Positions 25,632 through 34,937 of a stretch of 64,000 nucleotides of DNA are shown here, in pieces (positions within the stretch are counted from its first letter, which is position 1; each line of letters begins with the position of its first letter). The notes below the pieces were generated by a model that saw nothing but the letters and a program-made list of their open reading frames with translations, was not told where the DNA came from and searched no databases. Source of the stretch: an uncultured beta proteobacterium (lineage in GTDB: Bacteria; Pseudomonadota; Gammaproteobacteria; Burkholderiales; Rhodocyclaceae); contig CAISOB010000024.1 of assembly GCA_903886975.1 (NCBI GenBank), forward strand, positions 47,251 through 111,250. Reading direction: 5' to 3'. Both the position numbers and the translations under genes were made by a program.

Positions 25632-27212
25632 ATGTATACCGCCGCCGACCCCGCTGACGCGCATGCGCACGACCACGCCCCGTCGGGCTTCATGCGCTGG
25701 GTGAGCAGCACCAACCACAAGGATATCGGCACGCTCTACCTGTGGTTTTCCCTGTTCATGTTCTTCTTCGCCGGCGCGCTGGCCATGCTGATCCGCGCCG
25801 AACTCTTCCAGCCCGGCCTGCAGTTTTTCCAGCCGGCTTTCTTCAACCAGCTGACGACCATGCACGGCTTGATCATGATCTTTGGCGCGATCATGCCCTC
25901 GCTCGTCGGCTTCGCCAACTGGCAGGTGCCGCTGATGATAGGCGCCCCGGACATGGCTTTCCCGCGCCTTAACAACTGGAGTTTCTGGCTGCTGCCGGCG
26001 GCCGGCACGCTGCTTATCAGCTCCTTCTTCGTTCCCGGCGGAGCGATTGCGGGCGGCTGGACGATGTATCCGCCGCTGTTCATCCAGGGCGGCATCGCCT
26101 ATGACATGTCGATCCTGTCGCTGCATATCCTCGGTATCTCGTCGATCATGGGCGCGATCAACATCATCACGACGATTCTCAATATGCGCGCGCCGGGCAT
26201 GACGCTGATGAAGATGCCGCTCTTCGTGTGGACCTGGCTGATCACCGCATTCCTGCTGATCGCCGTGATGCCGGTATTGGCCTGCGCGATCACCATGCTG
26301 CTCACCGACCGGCATTTCGGTACGCATTTCTTCGACGCCGCCGGGGGCGGCGATCCGGTCATGTTCCAGCACCTCTTCTGGTTCTTCGGCCATCCCGAGG
26401 TGTACATCATGATCCTGCCGGCTTTCGGCATCGTCTCGACGATCATCCCGACCTTCGCGCGCAAGCCGTTGTTCGGTTACGTCTCGATGGTCTATGCCGT
26501 AGCCTCGATCGCATTTTTGTCCTTCATCGTCTGGGCGCACCACATGTTCGCCACCGGCATGCCGCTCGGCGGCCAGCTGTTCTTCATGTACACGACGATG
26601 CTCATTGCCATACCGACCGGGGTCAAGGTCTTCAACTGGGTTGCCACCCTGTGGCGCGGATCCATCACCTTCGAGACGCCGATGCTCTTTGCGCTGGCCT
26701 TCGTCTTCCTGTTCGCCATCGGCGGCTTCAGCGGCCTGGTCCTGGCGCTGGTGCCGGTCGACATCCAGTTGCAGGACACTTACTACGTCGTCGCCCACTT
26801 CCATTACGTGCTCTTTTCCGGCTCGGCGATGAGCATCATGGGCGGCATCTATTACTGGCTGCCGAAATGGACCGGCCACATGTACGACGAGAAGCTCGGC
26901 AAGATACATTTTTGGCTGACGACGATCGCCTTCAACATTACCTTCTTCCCGATGCATTTTCTCGGCCTCGCCGGAATGCCGCGGCGCATCCCCGATTACG
27001 CGCTGCAGTTCGCCGACTTCAACATGATTGCCAGCCTGGGCGGCTTCCTGCTCGGCGCCAGCCAACTGCTCTTCCTGTACAACGTGATTCAGTGCGTGCG
27101 CGGCGGCGCACCGGCCGGCAACCGGCCGTGGGAAGGCGCCGACACGCTCGAATGGACGCAGAGCTCGCCGCCGCCCTACCACTCCTTCGTCACCCCACCG
27201 ATCGTCAAGTAG
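25632..27212 (+). CDS. ctaD: Cytochrome c oxidase subunit I
   Basis: The 526-residue catalytic subunit of a heme-copper oxidase. Ligands for low-spin heme a, heme a3 and CuB are in [19 protein letters not shown] (with the His-Tyr crosslink motif HPEVY), AHHMFATG and [10 protein letters not shown]. It begins directly after the subunit II stop, with GAGGAG as ribosome site inside the end of that gene. The enzyme reduces oxygen to water and pumps protons. Confidence 0.97.
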   Translation: MYTAADPADAHAHDHAPSGFMRWVSSTNHKDIGTLYLWFSLFMFFFAGALAMLIRAELFQPGLQFFQPAFFNQLTTMHGLIMIFGAIMPSLVGFANWQVPLMIGAPDMAFPRLNNWSFWLLPAAGTLLISSFFVPGGAIAGGWTMYPPLFIQGGIAYDMSILSLHILGISSIMGAINIITTILNMRAPGMTLMKMPLFVWTWLITAFLLIAVMPVLACAITMLLTDRHFGTHFFDAAGGGDPVMFQHLFWFFGHPEVYIMILPAFGIVSTIIPTFARKPLFGYVSMVYAVASIAFLSFIVWAHHMFATGMPLGGQLFFMYTTMLIAIPTGVKVFNWVATLWRGSITFETPMLFALAFVFLFAIGGFSGLVLALVPVDIQLQDTYYVVAHFHYVLFSGSAMSIMGGIYYWLPKWTGHMYDEKLGKIHFWLTTIAFNITFFPMHFLGLAGMPRRIPDYALQFADFNMIASLGGFLLGASQLLFLYNVIQCVRGGAPAGNRPWEGADTLEWTQSSPPPYHSFVTPPIVK

Positions 27213-27226
27213 GCGAGGACAACGCC

Positions 27227-28063
27227 ATGCAAGAGCACGCCACCAGCGACACCTATTACGTACCGCCACCGTCGATCTGGCCGCTGGTCGGCTCAGTCGC
27301 CCTGCTCGCGCTGGCTTCGGGATTCGCCCTGCTGCTCAACAAGTTTTCCGCAGGACCCTATCTGATGGCGCTCGGTATGGGCATCCTGCTGATCATGCTG
27401 TTCGGCTGGTTCGGGACGGTCATCCACGAGAGTTTGGCCGGCAAGTATTCAGACCAGGTGGATACCTCGTTCCGCTGGGGAATGGCCTGGTTCATTTTTT
27501 CCGAAGTCGCTTTCTTCTCGGGATTCTTCGGCGCGTTGTTCTACTCGCGCATCATCGCCATGCCGATGCTCGCCGATGCGCAGTTGCTATGGCCGGACTT
27601 TCACGCCATCTGGCCGAGCGCCGGTCCGGGCCTCAAGATCGTTTTGACACCCGTCGACGCCTGGGGAATCCCGGCGCTCAACACCCTGATCCTGCTTTCG
27701 TCGGGCGCGACCGTGACATGGGCGCACTGGGGACTGCAGAAGGGGCGGCAATTCCAGCTCAAGCTCGGCCTGGCCCTGACCATCCTGCTTGGCGTTCTGT
27801 TCATTTCGCTGCAGGTCCACGAATACGGCGAAGCCGCATTCAGCATCCGCGACGGCATTTACGGCGCCACCTTCTACATGCTGACGGGCTTTCACGGCTT
27901 TCACGTGATGCTTGGCGCCGTGATGCTCAGCGTCATCTTCTTTCGCGCCGTGGCCGGGCATTTTACGGCCGAGCGGCATTTCGCGTTCGAGGCGGTCGCA
28001 TGGTATTGGCACTTTGTCGACGTAATCTGGCTGCTGCTCTTCATTTTCGTCTATTGGTTGTGA
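27227..28063 (+). CDS. ctaE: Cytochrome c oxidase subunit III
   Basis: A 278-residue membrane protein with seven predicted helices. Family marks are FIFSEVAFFSGFFGALFY, LSSGATVTWAHW, LQVHEYGEAAFSI and the ending WYWHFVDVIWLLLFIFVYW. The start ATG at 27227 follows a CGAGGA site, 14 bases after the end of ctaD. In many proteobacteria ctaG lies before this gene; here it lies after it. Confidence 0.95.
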   Translation: MQEHATSDTYYVPPPSIWPLVGSVALLALASGFALLLNKFSAGPYLMALGMGILLIMLFGWFGTVIHESLAGKYSDQVDTSFRWGMAWFIFSEVAFFSGFFGALFYSRIIAMPMLADAQLLWPDFHAIWPSAGPGLKIVLTPVDAWGIPALNTLILLSSGATVTWAHWGLQKGRQFQLKLGLALTILLGVLFISLQVHEYGEAAFSIRDGIYGATFYMLTGFHGFHVMLGAVMLSVIFFRAVAGHFTAERHFAFEAVAWYWHFVDVIWLLLFIFVYWL

Positions 28064-28103
28064 AATGCGGCCAACAACGAGCCAACAACGGTAGGACACG
28101 TAG

Positions 28104-28400
28104 ATGCTGACTTTGACGCTACATAATGCTTATCTGATCGTATTGACCGGTCTTTTCGCCACGGTCTTTGCAATCATGATTCATTCGATGGCGAGACACG
28201 GCCAGACCGGCGCCGCGGCGTCGGCGAAGCGATTCGGGGGGCCGACTGGCCGCGGGCAATGGCTTTGGGCGCTGGTGCCCGTAGCGATCGTCGCCGGCGT
28301 CGAATTCGGGCTGATCGACCTGACAAGCCTGCGCTCCGCGAGTGCGGCGAAGACGATTGCCGTCGCGACCGCGCCTGCGCACCAGACGGCAAGCCGATGA
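28104..28400 (+). CDS. Small membrane protein resembling the subunit II helical hairpin
   Basis: A 98-residue protein with two hydrophobic segments (about 8-29 and 52-72). The pattern VFAIMIHSMARHGQ, a short GA-rich link, and GQWLWALVPVAIVAG lines up by eye with the membrane hairpin of oxidase subunit II (there VF..M..S, then W..IP..I). It has no CuA domain. It lies between ctaE and ctaG and overlaps the next small gene by ATGA, so it is surely part of the oxidase operon. A role as small subunit or assembly factor is an inference. Confidence 0.7.
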   Translation: MLTLTLHNAYLIVLTGLFATVFAIMIHSMARHGQTGAAASAKRFGGPTGRGQWLWALVPVAIVAGVEFGLIDLTSLRSASAAKTIAVATAPAHQTASR

Positions 28401-28525
28401 GCGCCATGACCGGATTGCGCCCCGAAGAAGCCGAGCGCCGGCGTATCGCCAATCGCCGCGTCGGCTGGTGTCTTGCGGCGCTGGCCCTGGCTATTTTCCT
28501 TTTGTCGATGTTCCTTAGACACTGA
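28397..28525 (+). CDS. 42-residue single-helix oxidase-cluster protein
   Basis: A 42-residue protein, with the charged stretch RPEEAERRRIANRRVGW followed by one hydrophobic helix and the end FLRH. Its ATG overlaps the stop of the gene before it (ATGA) and ctaG starts 11 bases later. Tiny single-helix proteins before ctaG are common in betaproteobacterial oxidase operons and are often called oxidase small assembly proteins; their function is not settled. Confidence 0.7.
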   Translation: MSAMTGLRPEEAERRRIANRRVGWCLAALALAIFLLSMFLRH

Positions 28526-28536
28526 GACGATTTCCG

Positions 28537-29145
28537 ATGCCGGAACTTGCCGATATTCTGCCGCCAAAGCCCGACCACCGCCGTCTGTTGATCAAACTCC
28601 TGGCGATCGTCGCTCTGGCTTTTGCTTTCGGCTTCGCGCTGGTGCCGCTTTACGACGCGTTTTGCGCTGTCACGGGTCTAAACGGCAAGACCAGAGGGCC
28701 GGAAAAGATCGTCGCCGGTGGCCTGGCCCGAGCCGCGCTTGCGAGGCCTTCGTCCATCGATACCTCGCGCATCGTGACGGTCGAATTCATGGGTACGGTG
28801 ATGCCCGGCCTGCCATGGGAAATGCAGCCCGTCACCACGCGCCTTGACCTGCATCCGGGCGAACTGCATCAGGCCAAATACCGCGTGCATAACCTTTCCG
28901 ATCGGACCATCGTCGGCCAGGCGATTCCGAGCGTCTCGCCGGGCCTCGCGGCGCAACACTTCGAGAAGCTCGACTGTTTCTGCTTTGCGCAGCAGACGCT
29001 GGGGCCGGGCGAAACAAAGGAATTGCCGCTGACCTTCATTGTCAAACCGGAAATCGACAAGGACATCCTGACGATCACGCTGGCCTACGCCTTTTTCAAC
29101 GTCGCCGACGCGCAGGCGGCGGCAAAGCAACTCGGTTCGCGCTGA
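28537..29145 (+). CDS. ctaG: Cytochrome c oxidase assembly protein CtaG (Cox11)
   Basis: A 202-residue periplasm-facing copper chaperone with one N-terminal helix. It inserts CuB into subunit I. Visible marks are VPLYDAFCAVTG, the copper motif in KLDCFCFAQQTL (CxC), and DPxID-like VKPEIDKD. The short gene before it ends 11 bases upstream. A DUF2909 gene on the other strand starts its 3' end four bases later. Confidence 0.94.
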   Translation: MPELADILPPKPDHRRLLIKLLAIVALAFAFGFALVPLYDAFCAVTGLNGKTRGPEKIVAGGLARAALARPSSIDTSRIVTVEFMGTVMPGLPWEMQPVTTRLDLHPGELHQAKYRVHNLSDRTIVGQAIPSVSPGLAAQHFEKLDCFCFAQQTLGPGETKELPLTFIVKPEIDKDILTITLAYAFFNVADAQAAAKQLGSR

Positions 29146-29148
29146 GCC

Positions 29149-29346
29149 CTAGTGACCGTAGCCTGGGATGAGACCGAAACGATAGCTGAGCAAGAGCACG
29201 ATGAAGATCGCGATCGACAGCGCGATGCGCAGGGTCAGGGCCTTGACCAGCCGATCGCCGGTGCGGTCGCGATAGAGGAAGAAGAGTCCGGAAAAAAGGC
29301 TGACCAGCACGCCGATCAACATGAGAACGATGATGAGCTTGAGCAT
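29149..29346 (-). CDS. DUF2909 family twin-transmembrane protein
   Basis: A 65-residue protein with two hydrophobic helices, MLKLIIVLMLIGVLVSLFSG and a second one up to YRFGLIPGYG. It matches the DUF2909 family that occurs in oxidase clusters. The start codon (29344-29346) was chosen because the family begins MLK; it overlaps by two bases with the start codon of the SURF1 gene on the other strand, the shared bases reading CATG. Confidence 0.8.
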   Translation of the reverse strand: MLKLIIVLMLIGVLVSLFSGLFFLYRDRTGDRLVKALTLRIALSIAIFIVLLLSYRFGLIPGYGH

Positions 29347-30172
29347 GGCCGACTCCAATAGGGCGAATGACGATTATGCCAGCCGCGCCGTTGCCGCGAC
29401 AACCACGCCGGCGGCGCTGCAGCGCGCCGGCGGCGGGCGGCGATTTCGGCCGCGCCTGTGGCCGACGATCGCCGCGGCGGTGCTGGTACCGCTCTTCATC
29501 TGCGCCGGGCAATGGCAGTGGAACAAGGCCGCGAGCAAGGCGCAATTGCAGGCGCAACTCGACGCGCGCCGAGGCGAGCCGGCCGTCGAGGCGCCGAAAA
29601 CTCGGGTCGATGCCCAATCGCTGTCCGTTCTGCGCTATCGCGAGGTGGTCGCCACGGGCCGCTACGAAACGGAACACCAGATCTTGATCGACAACCGGAC
29701 GCAACACGGACAGGCGGGCTATCACGTCATTACGCCGCTGCGCATCGACGGCAGCGAGGTCCGCGTGCTCGTCAACCGCGGCTGGCTGCCGGCGCTAGCC
29801 GAACATAGCCGCGTGCCCGAATTCACCACGCCGACTGGAACGGTCGAAGTATCCGGGACGGCCATCATTCCCGCGACGCGTTTCTTTACGCTGGCGTCGG
29901 TGAACGCCGTCAAGCCGGGCTGGCAGGTCGTCTGGCAGAATCTCGATCTTGCGGCTTACGCGCTGGCCGCCGGTTTTCCGATTCAACCTTTTGTCATTGA
30001 ACTCGACGCGCAGAGCGCGGCTGGCGGCTTCGTCCGCGAATGGCGTGCTCCCGACGACAAACGCGAAATCAATCTGGGCTATGCCTTCCAGTGGTGGGCC
30101 TTCGCCGCAACCACGGCCGCACTTTGGCTGGTCCTGAATTTTCGCCGACGCGGGGGAGCGCTTCGGCCATGA
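29345..30172 (+). CDS. SURF1 family oxidase assembly protein
   Basis: A 275-residue protein with one helix near each end, as in SURF1/Shy1, which helps insert heme a into subunit I. Typical segments are AGQWQWNKA near the first helix, GxYxxEHQILIDNRTQ-like text, VLVNRGWLP, and the late GYAFQWWAFA. The ATG at 29345 is chosen; other ATGs at 29321, 29330 and 29333 are in frame. The stop overlaps the next start (ATGA). Confidence 0.88.
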   Translation: MADSNRANDDYASRAVAATTTPAALQRAGGGRRFRPRLWPTIAAAVLVPLFICAGQWQWNKAASKAQLQAQLDARRGEPAVEAPKTRVDAQSLSVLRYREVVATGRYETEHQILIDNRTQHGQAGYHVITPLRIDGSEVRVLVNRGWLPALAEHSRVPEFTTPTGTVEVSGTAIIPATRFFTLASVNAVKPGWQVVWQNLDLAAYALAAGFPIQPFVIELDAQSAAGGFVREWRAPDDKREINLGYAFQWWAFAATTAALWLVLNFRRRGGALRP

Positions 30173-30789
30173 CTGTGATGATAGCAACCCCGGCATCGAA
30201 ACTGCGCACGCCGGCACACCGTACGCTGGCATTGCTGGCGGCCGTGTTCATCCTTCCTTTTGTGATCGGGACCGGGCTCTTCTGGCTGGACTGGCGGCCG
30301 GAGAAATTCGGCAACTACGGCGAGCTCATGCAACCGCCGCGGCAGTTGCCGGAAAGCGGTCTGCGCCACGCCGACGGCGGCCCGTTTCCGAGTTCGGAGT
30401 TGCGCGGCAAATGGCTGCTCGTCCTGCCGGTCAGCGGTCCATGCGACTCGATTTGCGAACAAGACCTGCAGCGGATGCAGCAAGTTCATATCGCGCTCAA
30501 CAAGGAACAAGACCGACTGCAGCGGGTGCTAATCGCGAGTGACGTTGCGGAACGAACCGACGGTCGGATCCGGTCTGAAATATCGCAACGCTTTCCCGAT
30601 CTCGTCCTCGCCACGGTATCGGCCGGGACCGCGGCAGCCGGCTGGAGTCGCGCACTTGGCGGCACCGGTCGGGAGATTTACGTCGTTGACCCGCTCGGCC
30701 GAGTGATGATGCGCTACAGCAACCCGATCGAGATGCGCGGGGTCTTCAAAGATCTCGACCGCCTGTTGAAGTATTCCTGGATCCGCTAA
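30169..30789 (+). CDS. Thioredoxin-like oxidase-cluster membrane protein
   Basis: A 206-residue protein with one N-terminal helix and a soluble part that reads like a thioredoxin/SCO fold: WLLVLPVSGPCDSICEQDL has a CxxxC motif at the place of the SCO copper site. Such genes sit between SURF1 and heme A synthesis genes in many proteobacteria, without settled function. It overlaps the SURF1 stop by ATGA and is preceded by GGGGAG. A copper or redox role is an inference. Confidence 0.78.
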   Translation: MTVMIATPASKLRTPAHRTLALLAAVFILPFVIGTGLFWLDWRPEKFGNYGELMQPPRQLPESGLRHADGGPFPSSELRGKWLLVLPVSGPCDSICEQDLQRMQQVHIALNKEQDRLQRVLIASDVAERTDGRIRSEISQRFPDLVLATVSAGTAAAGWSRALGGTGREIYVVDPLGRVMMRYSNPIEMRGVFKDLDRLLKYSWIR

Positions 30790-30813
30790 ATAGACATGTT
30801 GAAAAGGTTTCCT

Positions 30814-31770
30814 ATGCCCGCAAGAAAACAGACGACGAGTCTAATCGGCGACCTGTCCAATGTGCTGCCCACTGCTCTGGCAAGCGACGCGCTCGGCGCC
30901 TCCCGTCCGATCGGGCAACGCCTCGCCGATTTTTATGCGCTATGCAAACCACGCGTCAATAGTCTGATCGTATTCACGGCAATGATCGGAATGTTCCTCG
31001 CCTCGCCCGGCTTCCCGCCTCTGGCAAGATTTCTCGCAGCATCCTTGGGCATTGCACTGGTCGCTGGCGCGGCGGCGGCGATCAACTGCCTGGTCGAGCG
31101 AACCGTCGACGCCCTGATGACACGCACGCGCTGGCGCGCGACGGCAAGCGGAATGCTGACGACGGGTGAGACGCTGGGCCTGGCGACGCTGATGGGCAGC
31201 GCGGGACTGTGGCTGCTGCACGCGCAGGTCAATACGCTGACCATGTGGCTGACGCTGGCCACCTTTCTCGGCTATGCGGTAATCTATACGCTGGTGCTCA
31301 AGCCGGCGACGCCGATGAATGTGGTCATCGGTGGCGCTTCGGGCGCCATGCCGCCACTGCTCGGCTGGGCGGCGATAACCGGAAATGTCGGTCCCGAAGC
31401 GCTTGCGCTGTTCCTGATCATTTTCATCTGGACGCCGCCGCACTTCTGGGCGCTGGCCTGCTACCGCCGCGACGACTATGCCAAGGCCGGGCTGCCGATG
31501 CTGCCGGTGACGCATGGCATTAAACTCACCTGCCTGCACAGTCTGCTTTATGTCGTCATGCTCAGCGGCGCAACGGTCCTCCCATACACCCTGGGCATGA
31601 GCGGGCTCGGCTACCTCGCGGCGGCTCTGGCGCTCGATGCCGTTTTCCTCGCCTACGCTTTTGCCCTGTGGCGCCGGTACAGCGATGCGCTGGCGCGGCG
31701 AACTTTCCGCTGGTCGATCATTTACCTGACGCTGCTTTTCGTCGCCCTGCTCGCCGATCACTTTATCTGA
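30814..31770 (+). CDS. ctaB: Protoheme IX farnesyltransferase (heme O synthase)
   Basis: A 318-residue UbiA-family prenyltransferase, with about nine helices, which adds a farnesyl group to heme b. The first Asp-rich-type motif is [15 protein letters not shown] and the second is [16 protein letters not shown]. An AAAAGG site favours the ATG at 30814; an in-frame ATG at 30796 would add six residues. It comes before the heme A synthase gene, the reverse of the order in many relatives. Confidence 0.94.
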   Translation: MPARKQTTSLIGDLSNVLPTALASDALGASRPIGQRLADFYALCKPRVNSLIVFTAMIGMFLASPGFPPLARFLAASLGIALVAGAAAAINCLVERTVDALMTRTRWRATASGMLTTGETLGLATLMGSAGLWLLHAQVNTLTMWLTLATFLGYAVIYTLVLKPATPMNVVIGGASGAMPPLLGWAAITGNVGPEALALFLIIFIWTPPHFWALACYRRDDYAKAGLPMLPVTHGIKLTCLHSLLYVVMLSGATVLPYTLGMSGLGYLAAALALDAVFLAYAFALWRRYSDALARRTFRWSIIYLTLLFVALLADHFI

Positions 31771-31776
31771 GTCACC

Positions 31777-32808
31777 ATGCGCTTTTATCGCCTGCTGCTG
31801 CTCGGCGCGACGCTCCTGGCTTTTGCGGTGGTGACGCTTGGAGCCTATGTCCGCTTGTCGGACGCCGGACTCGGCTGCCCCGATTGGCCGGGCTGCTACG
31901 GCCAGCTGATCGGCGTTCCCGACGCGGCACATGAACGGGCTTCCGCCCTCGCCGCTTTCCCTGACAAGCCGCTCGTTGCGCACAAGGCATGGAAAGAAAT
32001 GGTGCATCGCTACTGCGCCGGCGCCCTTGGTCTGCTGATCGCCCTGATCGCCGTTTTGGCGTGGCGACAGCGCCGCGCATTGCGCCAATCGCCGTTGCTG
32101 CCGAGCGTGCTCGTCGCCATCGTCTCTTTCCAGGCGCTGCTCGGCATGTGGACCGTCACGGCGCTACTCAAGCCGATGGTCGTCAGCGCACATCTGCTCG
32201 GCGGGATGACCACCCTGGCCCTGCTCGTCTGGCTGTTGTTGCGTCAGCGGCCACAGCCGCAAGCGGTACCGAGCGGGCTGATTCCGCCAGCCGGGCTGGC
32301 GCTGCTCGCGGTGGTCATGCAAATTGCGCTCGGCGGATGGGTGAGCAGCAACTATGCCGCGCTCGCCTGCAGCGATTTTCCAACCTGCCTCAGCACATGG
32401 TTGCCGGAAATGGATTTCGCGCGAGCTTTCCAACTGCATCACGATCTGGGGCAGAATGCCGACGGCACGCTGCTCTCGAACGCAGCTCTAACCGCCATCC
32501 ACTGGTCGCACCGAGTCGGCGCACTTATCGTTGCGCTGGCCGTCGGCCGGCTGGTTCTTATGTTGTCAAAACGCCGCGGCTGGCGCGGGTGGGCCCTGCT
32601 ACTCGGTGTCGCGCTCGTTGCGCAATTGGGCATTGGCATCGCCAATATTCTGTTGTCCTTGCCCCTGCCCCTCGCCGTGGCTCACAACGCGGGCGCCGCC
32701 ATTCTGCTTTGCCTTACGCTGGCACTTAACCTGAGACTTTGGCAAACCGTCAGCGAAGCGCCAGTTTCTTCAGGGTCGGGGCGGCTTCAACACGGGGCTG
32801 CCAGCTAA
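31777..32808 (+). CDS. ctaA: Heme A synthase (Cox15/CtaA)
   Basis: A 343-residue membrane protein with eight predicted helices. It oxidises heme O to heme A. The four conserved histidines are in MVHRYCAGALG, VSAHLLGGMT, AIHWSHRVGAL and VAHNAGAAIL, and the loop LGCPDWPGCYGQ has the paired cysteines of type 2 enzymes. It lies six bases after ctaB and ends the oxidase block, convergent with mpl 23 bases away. Confidence 0.94.
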   Translation: MRFYRLLLLGATLLAFAVVTLGAYVRLSDAGLGCPDWPGCYGQLIGVPDAAHERASALAAFPDKPLVAHKAWKEMVHRYCAGALGLLIALIAVLAWRQRRALRQSPLLPSVLVAIVSFQALLGMWTVTALLKPMVVSAHLLGGMTTLALLVWLLLRQRPQPQAVPSGLIPPAGLALLAVVMQIALGGWVSSNYAALACSDFPTCLSTWLPEMDFARAFQLHHDLGQNADGTLLSNAALTAIHWSHRVGALIVALAVGRLVLMLSKRRGWRGWALLLGVALVAQLGIGIANILLSLPLPLAVAHNAGAAILLCLTLALNLRLWQTVSEAPVSSGSGRLQHGAAS

Positions 32809-32831
32809 GCTTCCATCCACGACGACCATGC

Positions 32832-34196
32832 CTACGCCGCCAAGGCGGCCAGGAGTTTCCCGTGAATACCGCCGAAACCGCCGTTGCTCATCACCAGTAT
32901 CTGGTCGCCGCTTCGTGCTGCTGCGACGATACGCTGTACCAGCTCGTCAAGATCGTCGGCAACGAGAGCCCTGTCGCCGAGGGGCGCAAGCGCCTCGGCG
33001 ACATTCCAGCCAAGATTGGCGCTGTAACAGAAGACCCGGTCGGCGTCGGCAAGGCTCGCCGGCAGTTGTGCCTTCATCACACCCAGCTTCATGGTGTTCG
33101 AGCGCGGTTCAAGTACCGCCAGAATACGAGGCGCATGAGCGCCCGCGCCCACTTTGTGCCTGAGGCCGGCGAGCGTGGTAGCGATCGCCGTCGGGTGATG
33201 GGCGAAATCATCGTAGACGCTGATACCGCGCACGGTTCCGCGCAATTCGAGCCGGCGCTTGACGTTGTCGAAGCGCGACAGGGCCTGCAACCCCTGATCG
33301 AAGGGCACGCCGACATGGCGCGCCGCAAGCAAGGCCGCTGTCGCATTGGCCCGGTTATGTTCGCCGTTCAATTTCCAGATCGTTCCGCCGATTTCTTCGC
33401 GGCCAGCCATGAGGCGCAACGAGCCGTCGGTATCGCTGCCGTCGCAGCGCCAGCCCGCCGGCGGGTTGAAGCGCTCGACCGCAGCCCAGCAGCCGCGTGC
33501 AAGCACCCGTTCCAGGCTGGCCTCCGCGGCGTTGCTGATAATCAGCCCGTTGCTCGGAATTATTCGCACGAAGTGGTGAAATTGCGTCTCGATCGCGGCA
33601 AGATCGGCGAAGATATCGGCATGATCGAATTCCAAGTTGTTCAGGACTGCGGTTCTTGCGCGGTAATGGATAAACTTCGAGCGTTTGTCGCAGAAAGCGG
33701 TGTCGTACTCGTCCGCTTCAATAACGAAGAATGGAGAATCGCTGGCGGGCAAACGCGCCGAAGCGCCGAAATTGAGCGGCACGCCGCCGATCAGAAAGCC
33801 GGGATTCAAGCCGGCGGACTCAAGTATCCACGCCAGCATGGCCGAAGTCGTCGTCTTGCCGTGCGTGCCGGCAACAGCCAAGACCCAGCGCCCTTGCAAT
33901 ACATTTTCGGCGAGCCACTGCGGACCGGAAACATAAGGCAGGCCGCGGTCAAGAATTGCCTCAAGCAGCGGATTCCCGCGCGAAATAGCATTGCCAATGA
34001 CGTAGCAATCAGGCGTCAGCCCGATCTGCTCTGCGCCGTAGCCGTCGATGAGGTCTATTCCGGACGCCTCGAGTTGTGTGCTCATCGGCGGATAAACGGC
34101 GGCATCGCAACCGCTGACACGATGCCCTGCAGCGCGCGCCAGCTGGGCGATACCGCCCATGAAGGTACCGCAGATGCCGAGAATATGAATATGCAT
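32832..34196 (-). CDS. mpl: UDP-MurNAc:L-Ala-gamma-D-Glu-meso-DAP ligase
   Basis: A 454-residue Mur ligase that recycles murein tripeptide by joining it to UDP-MurNAc in the cytoplasm. It opens with MHIHILGICGTFMGG, has the ATP loop VAGTHGKTTTSAML, the NLEFDHADIF metal region, and YDDFAHHPTAI, all as in Mpl. The ATG at 34194-34196 was chosen because similarity begins there; the frame extends 27 codons further without family sequence. It is divergent from the next gene. Confidence 0.94.
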   Translation of the reverse strand: MHIHILGICGTFMGGIAQLARAAGHRVSGCDAAVYPPMSTQLEASGIDLIDGYGAEQIGLTPDCYVIGNAISRGNPLLEAILDRGLPYVSGPQWLAENVLQGRWVLAVAGTHGKTTTSAMLAWILESAGLNPGFLIGGVPLNFGASARLPASDSPFFVIEADEYDTAFCDKRSKFIHYRARTAVLNNLEFDHADIFADLAAIETQFHHFVRIIPSNGLIISNAAEASLERVLARGCWAAVERFNPPAGWRCDGSDTDGSLRLMAGREEIGGTIWKLNGEHNRANATAALLAARHVGVPFDQGLQALSRFDNVKRRLELRGTVRGISVYDDFAHHPTAIATTLAGLRHKVGAGAHAPRILAVLEPRSNTMKLGVMKAQLPASLADADRVFCYSANLGWNVAEALAPLGDRALVADDLDELVQRIVAAARSGDQILVMSNGGFGGIHGKLLAALAA

Positions 34197-34328
34197 TGGG
34201 AAAATCCAAGTTAGAATTGATCGACTCGCAGGCGCCGGGTGCCGGGCGAATTGTAACCCCGACAATAGGCCCGCCATTCGACGCCACGCACAGTGCCGAT
34301 TTCCAATCTTCTCAGCAGTGACTCAGCC

Positions 34329-34937
34329 ATGACCAAACGCCGCGACCAAGCCTATCTTTCCCAGCAGCGCGCACGTATTGCCGGCGTCGCTGCGCGGCTG
34401 ATTTCGGAAAGTGGTATTACCGACTACGCATTGGCCAAGCGCAAAGCGGCACAAAGCCTGGGGCTACCGGAAAATGCCCATTTGCCCGAGAACAGCGAAG
34501 TCGAGACCGAGCTGCATAGCTTTCACCGCTTGTTCCACGACAAGGAGCAAGCCGCGACGCTCGTCAATTTACGGCAAAAAGCGTGCGAATTTATGCTGAT
34601 CTTGCAGCGATTCGTGCCTTATTTGACAGGCAGCGTTCTCGACGGAACGGCCGGCCGCTATGCCGAAGTCGACATCCAGCTCTTTACCGACAGCGCCAAG
34701 GACGTCGAAATCTTTCTGCTCAACAACAAGATTGACTATGAACACAGCACACCGCGCTCGGACCGGGCGGAAGCGGTGTTGACGATTCACAGCGAAGATA
34801 TCCCGATTAATCTGATCGTTTATCCGTCACGCGAGGAGCGCATCACGTACCGAACCCGCGACGGAAGGATTCGGCCGCGGGCGCGCCTCGAAGCCGTGAA
34901 CAAACTCGTACTCGCGGCCGCCGAAGAAGCGCCATGA
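34329..34937 (+). CDS. Conserved hypothetical, possible nucleotidyltransferase-like fold
   Basis: A 202-residue cytoplasmic protein that I can only describe in outline. Its N-terminal half is helical and charged (RLISESGITDYALAKRKAA), and its C-terminal half has strands such as EVDIQLFTDSAKDVEIFLL and AEAVLTIHSEDIPINLIVYP that look like a nucleotidyltransferase-type domain. Homologues are typically found next to mpl in betaproteobacteria, as far as I recall. It overlaps the redoxin gene by ATGA. Confidence 0.7.
   Translation: MTKRRDQAYLSQQRARIAGVAARLISESGITDYALAKRKAAQSLGLPENAHLPENSEVETELHSFHRLFHDKEQAATLVNLRQKACEFMLILQRFVPYLTGSVLDGTAGRYAEVDIQLFTDSAKDVEIFLLNNKIDYEHSTPRSDRAEAVLTIHSEDIPINLIVYPSREERITYRTRDGRIRPRARLEAVNKLVLAAAEEAP

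Noticed and set aside
24717..27269. An 850-codon open frame on the minus strand
   Set aside because: It is the antisense of ctaC/ctaD, whose protein families are certain. Its translation is rich in Arg, His, Gln and Asp, as usual for shadows in GC-rich DNA.
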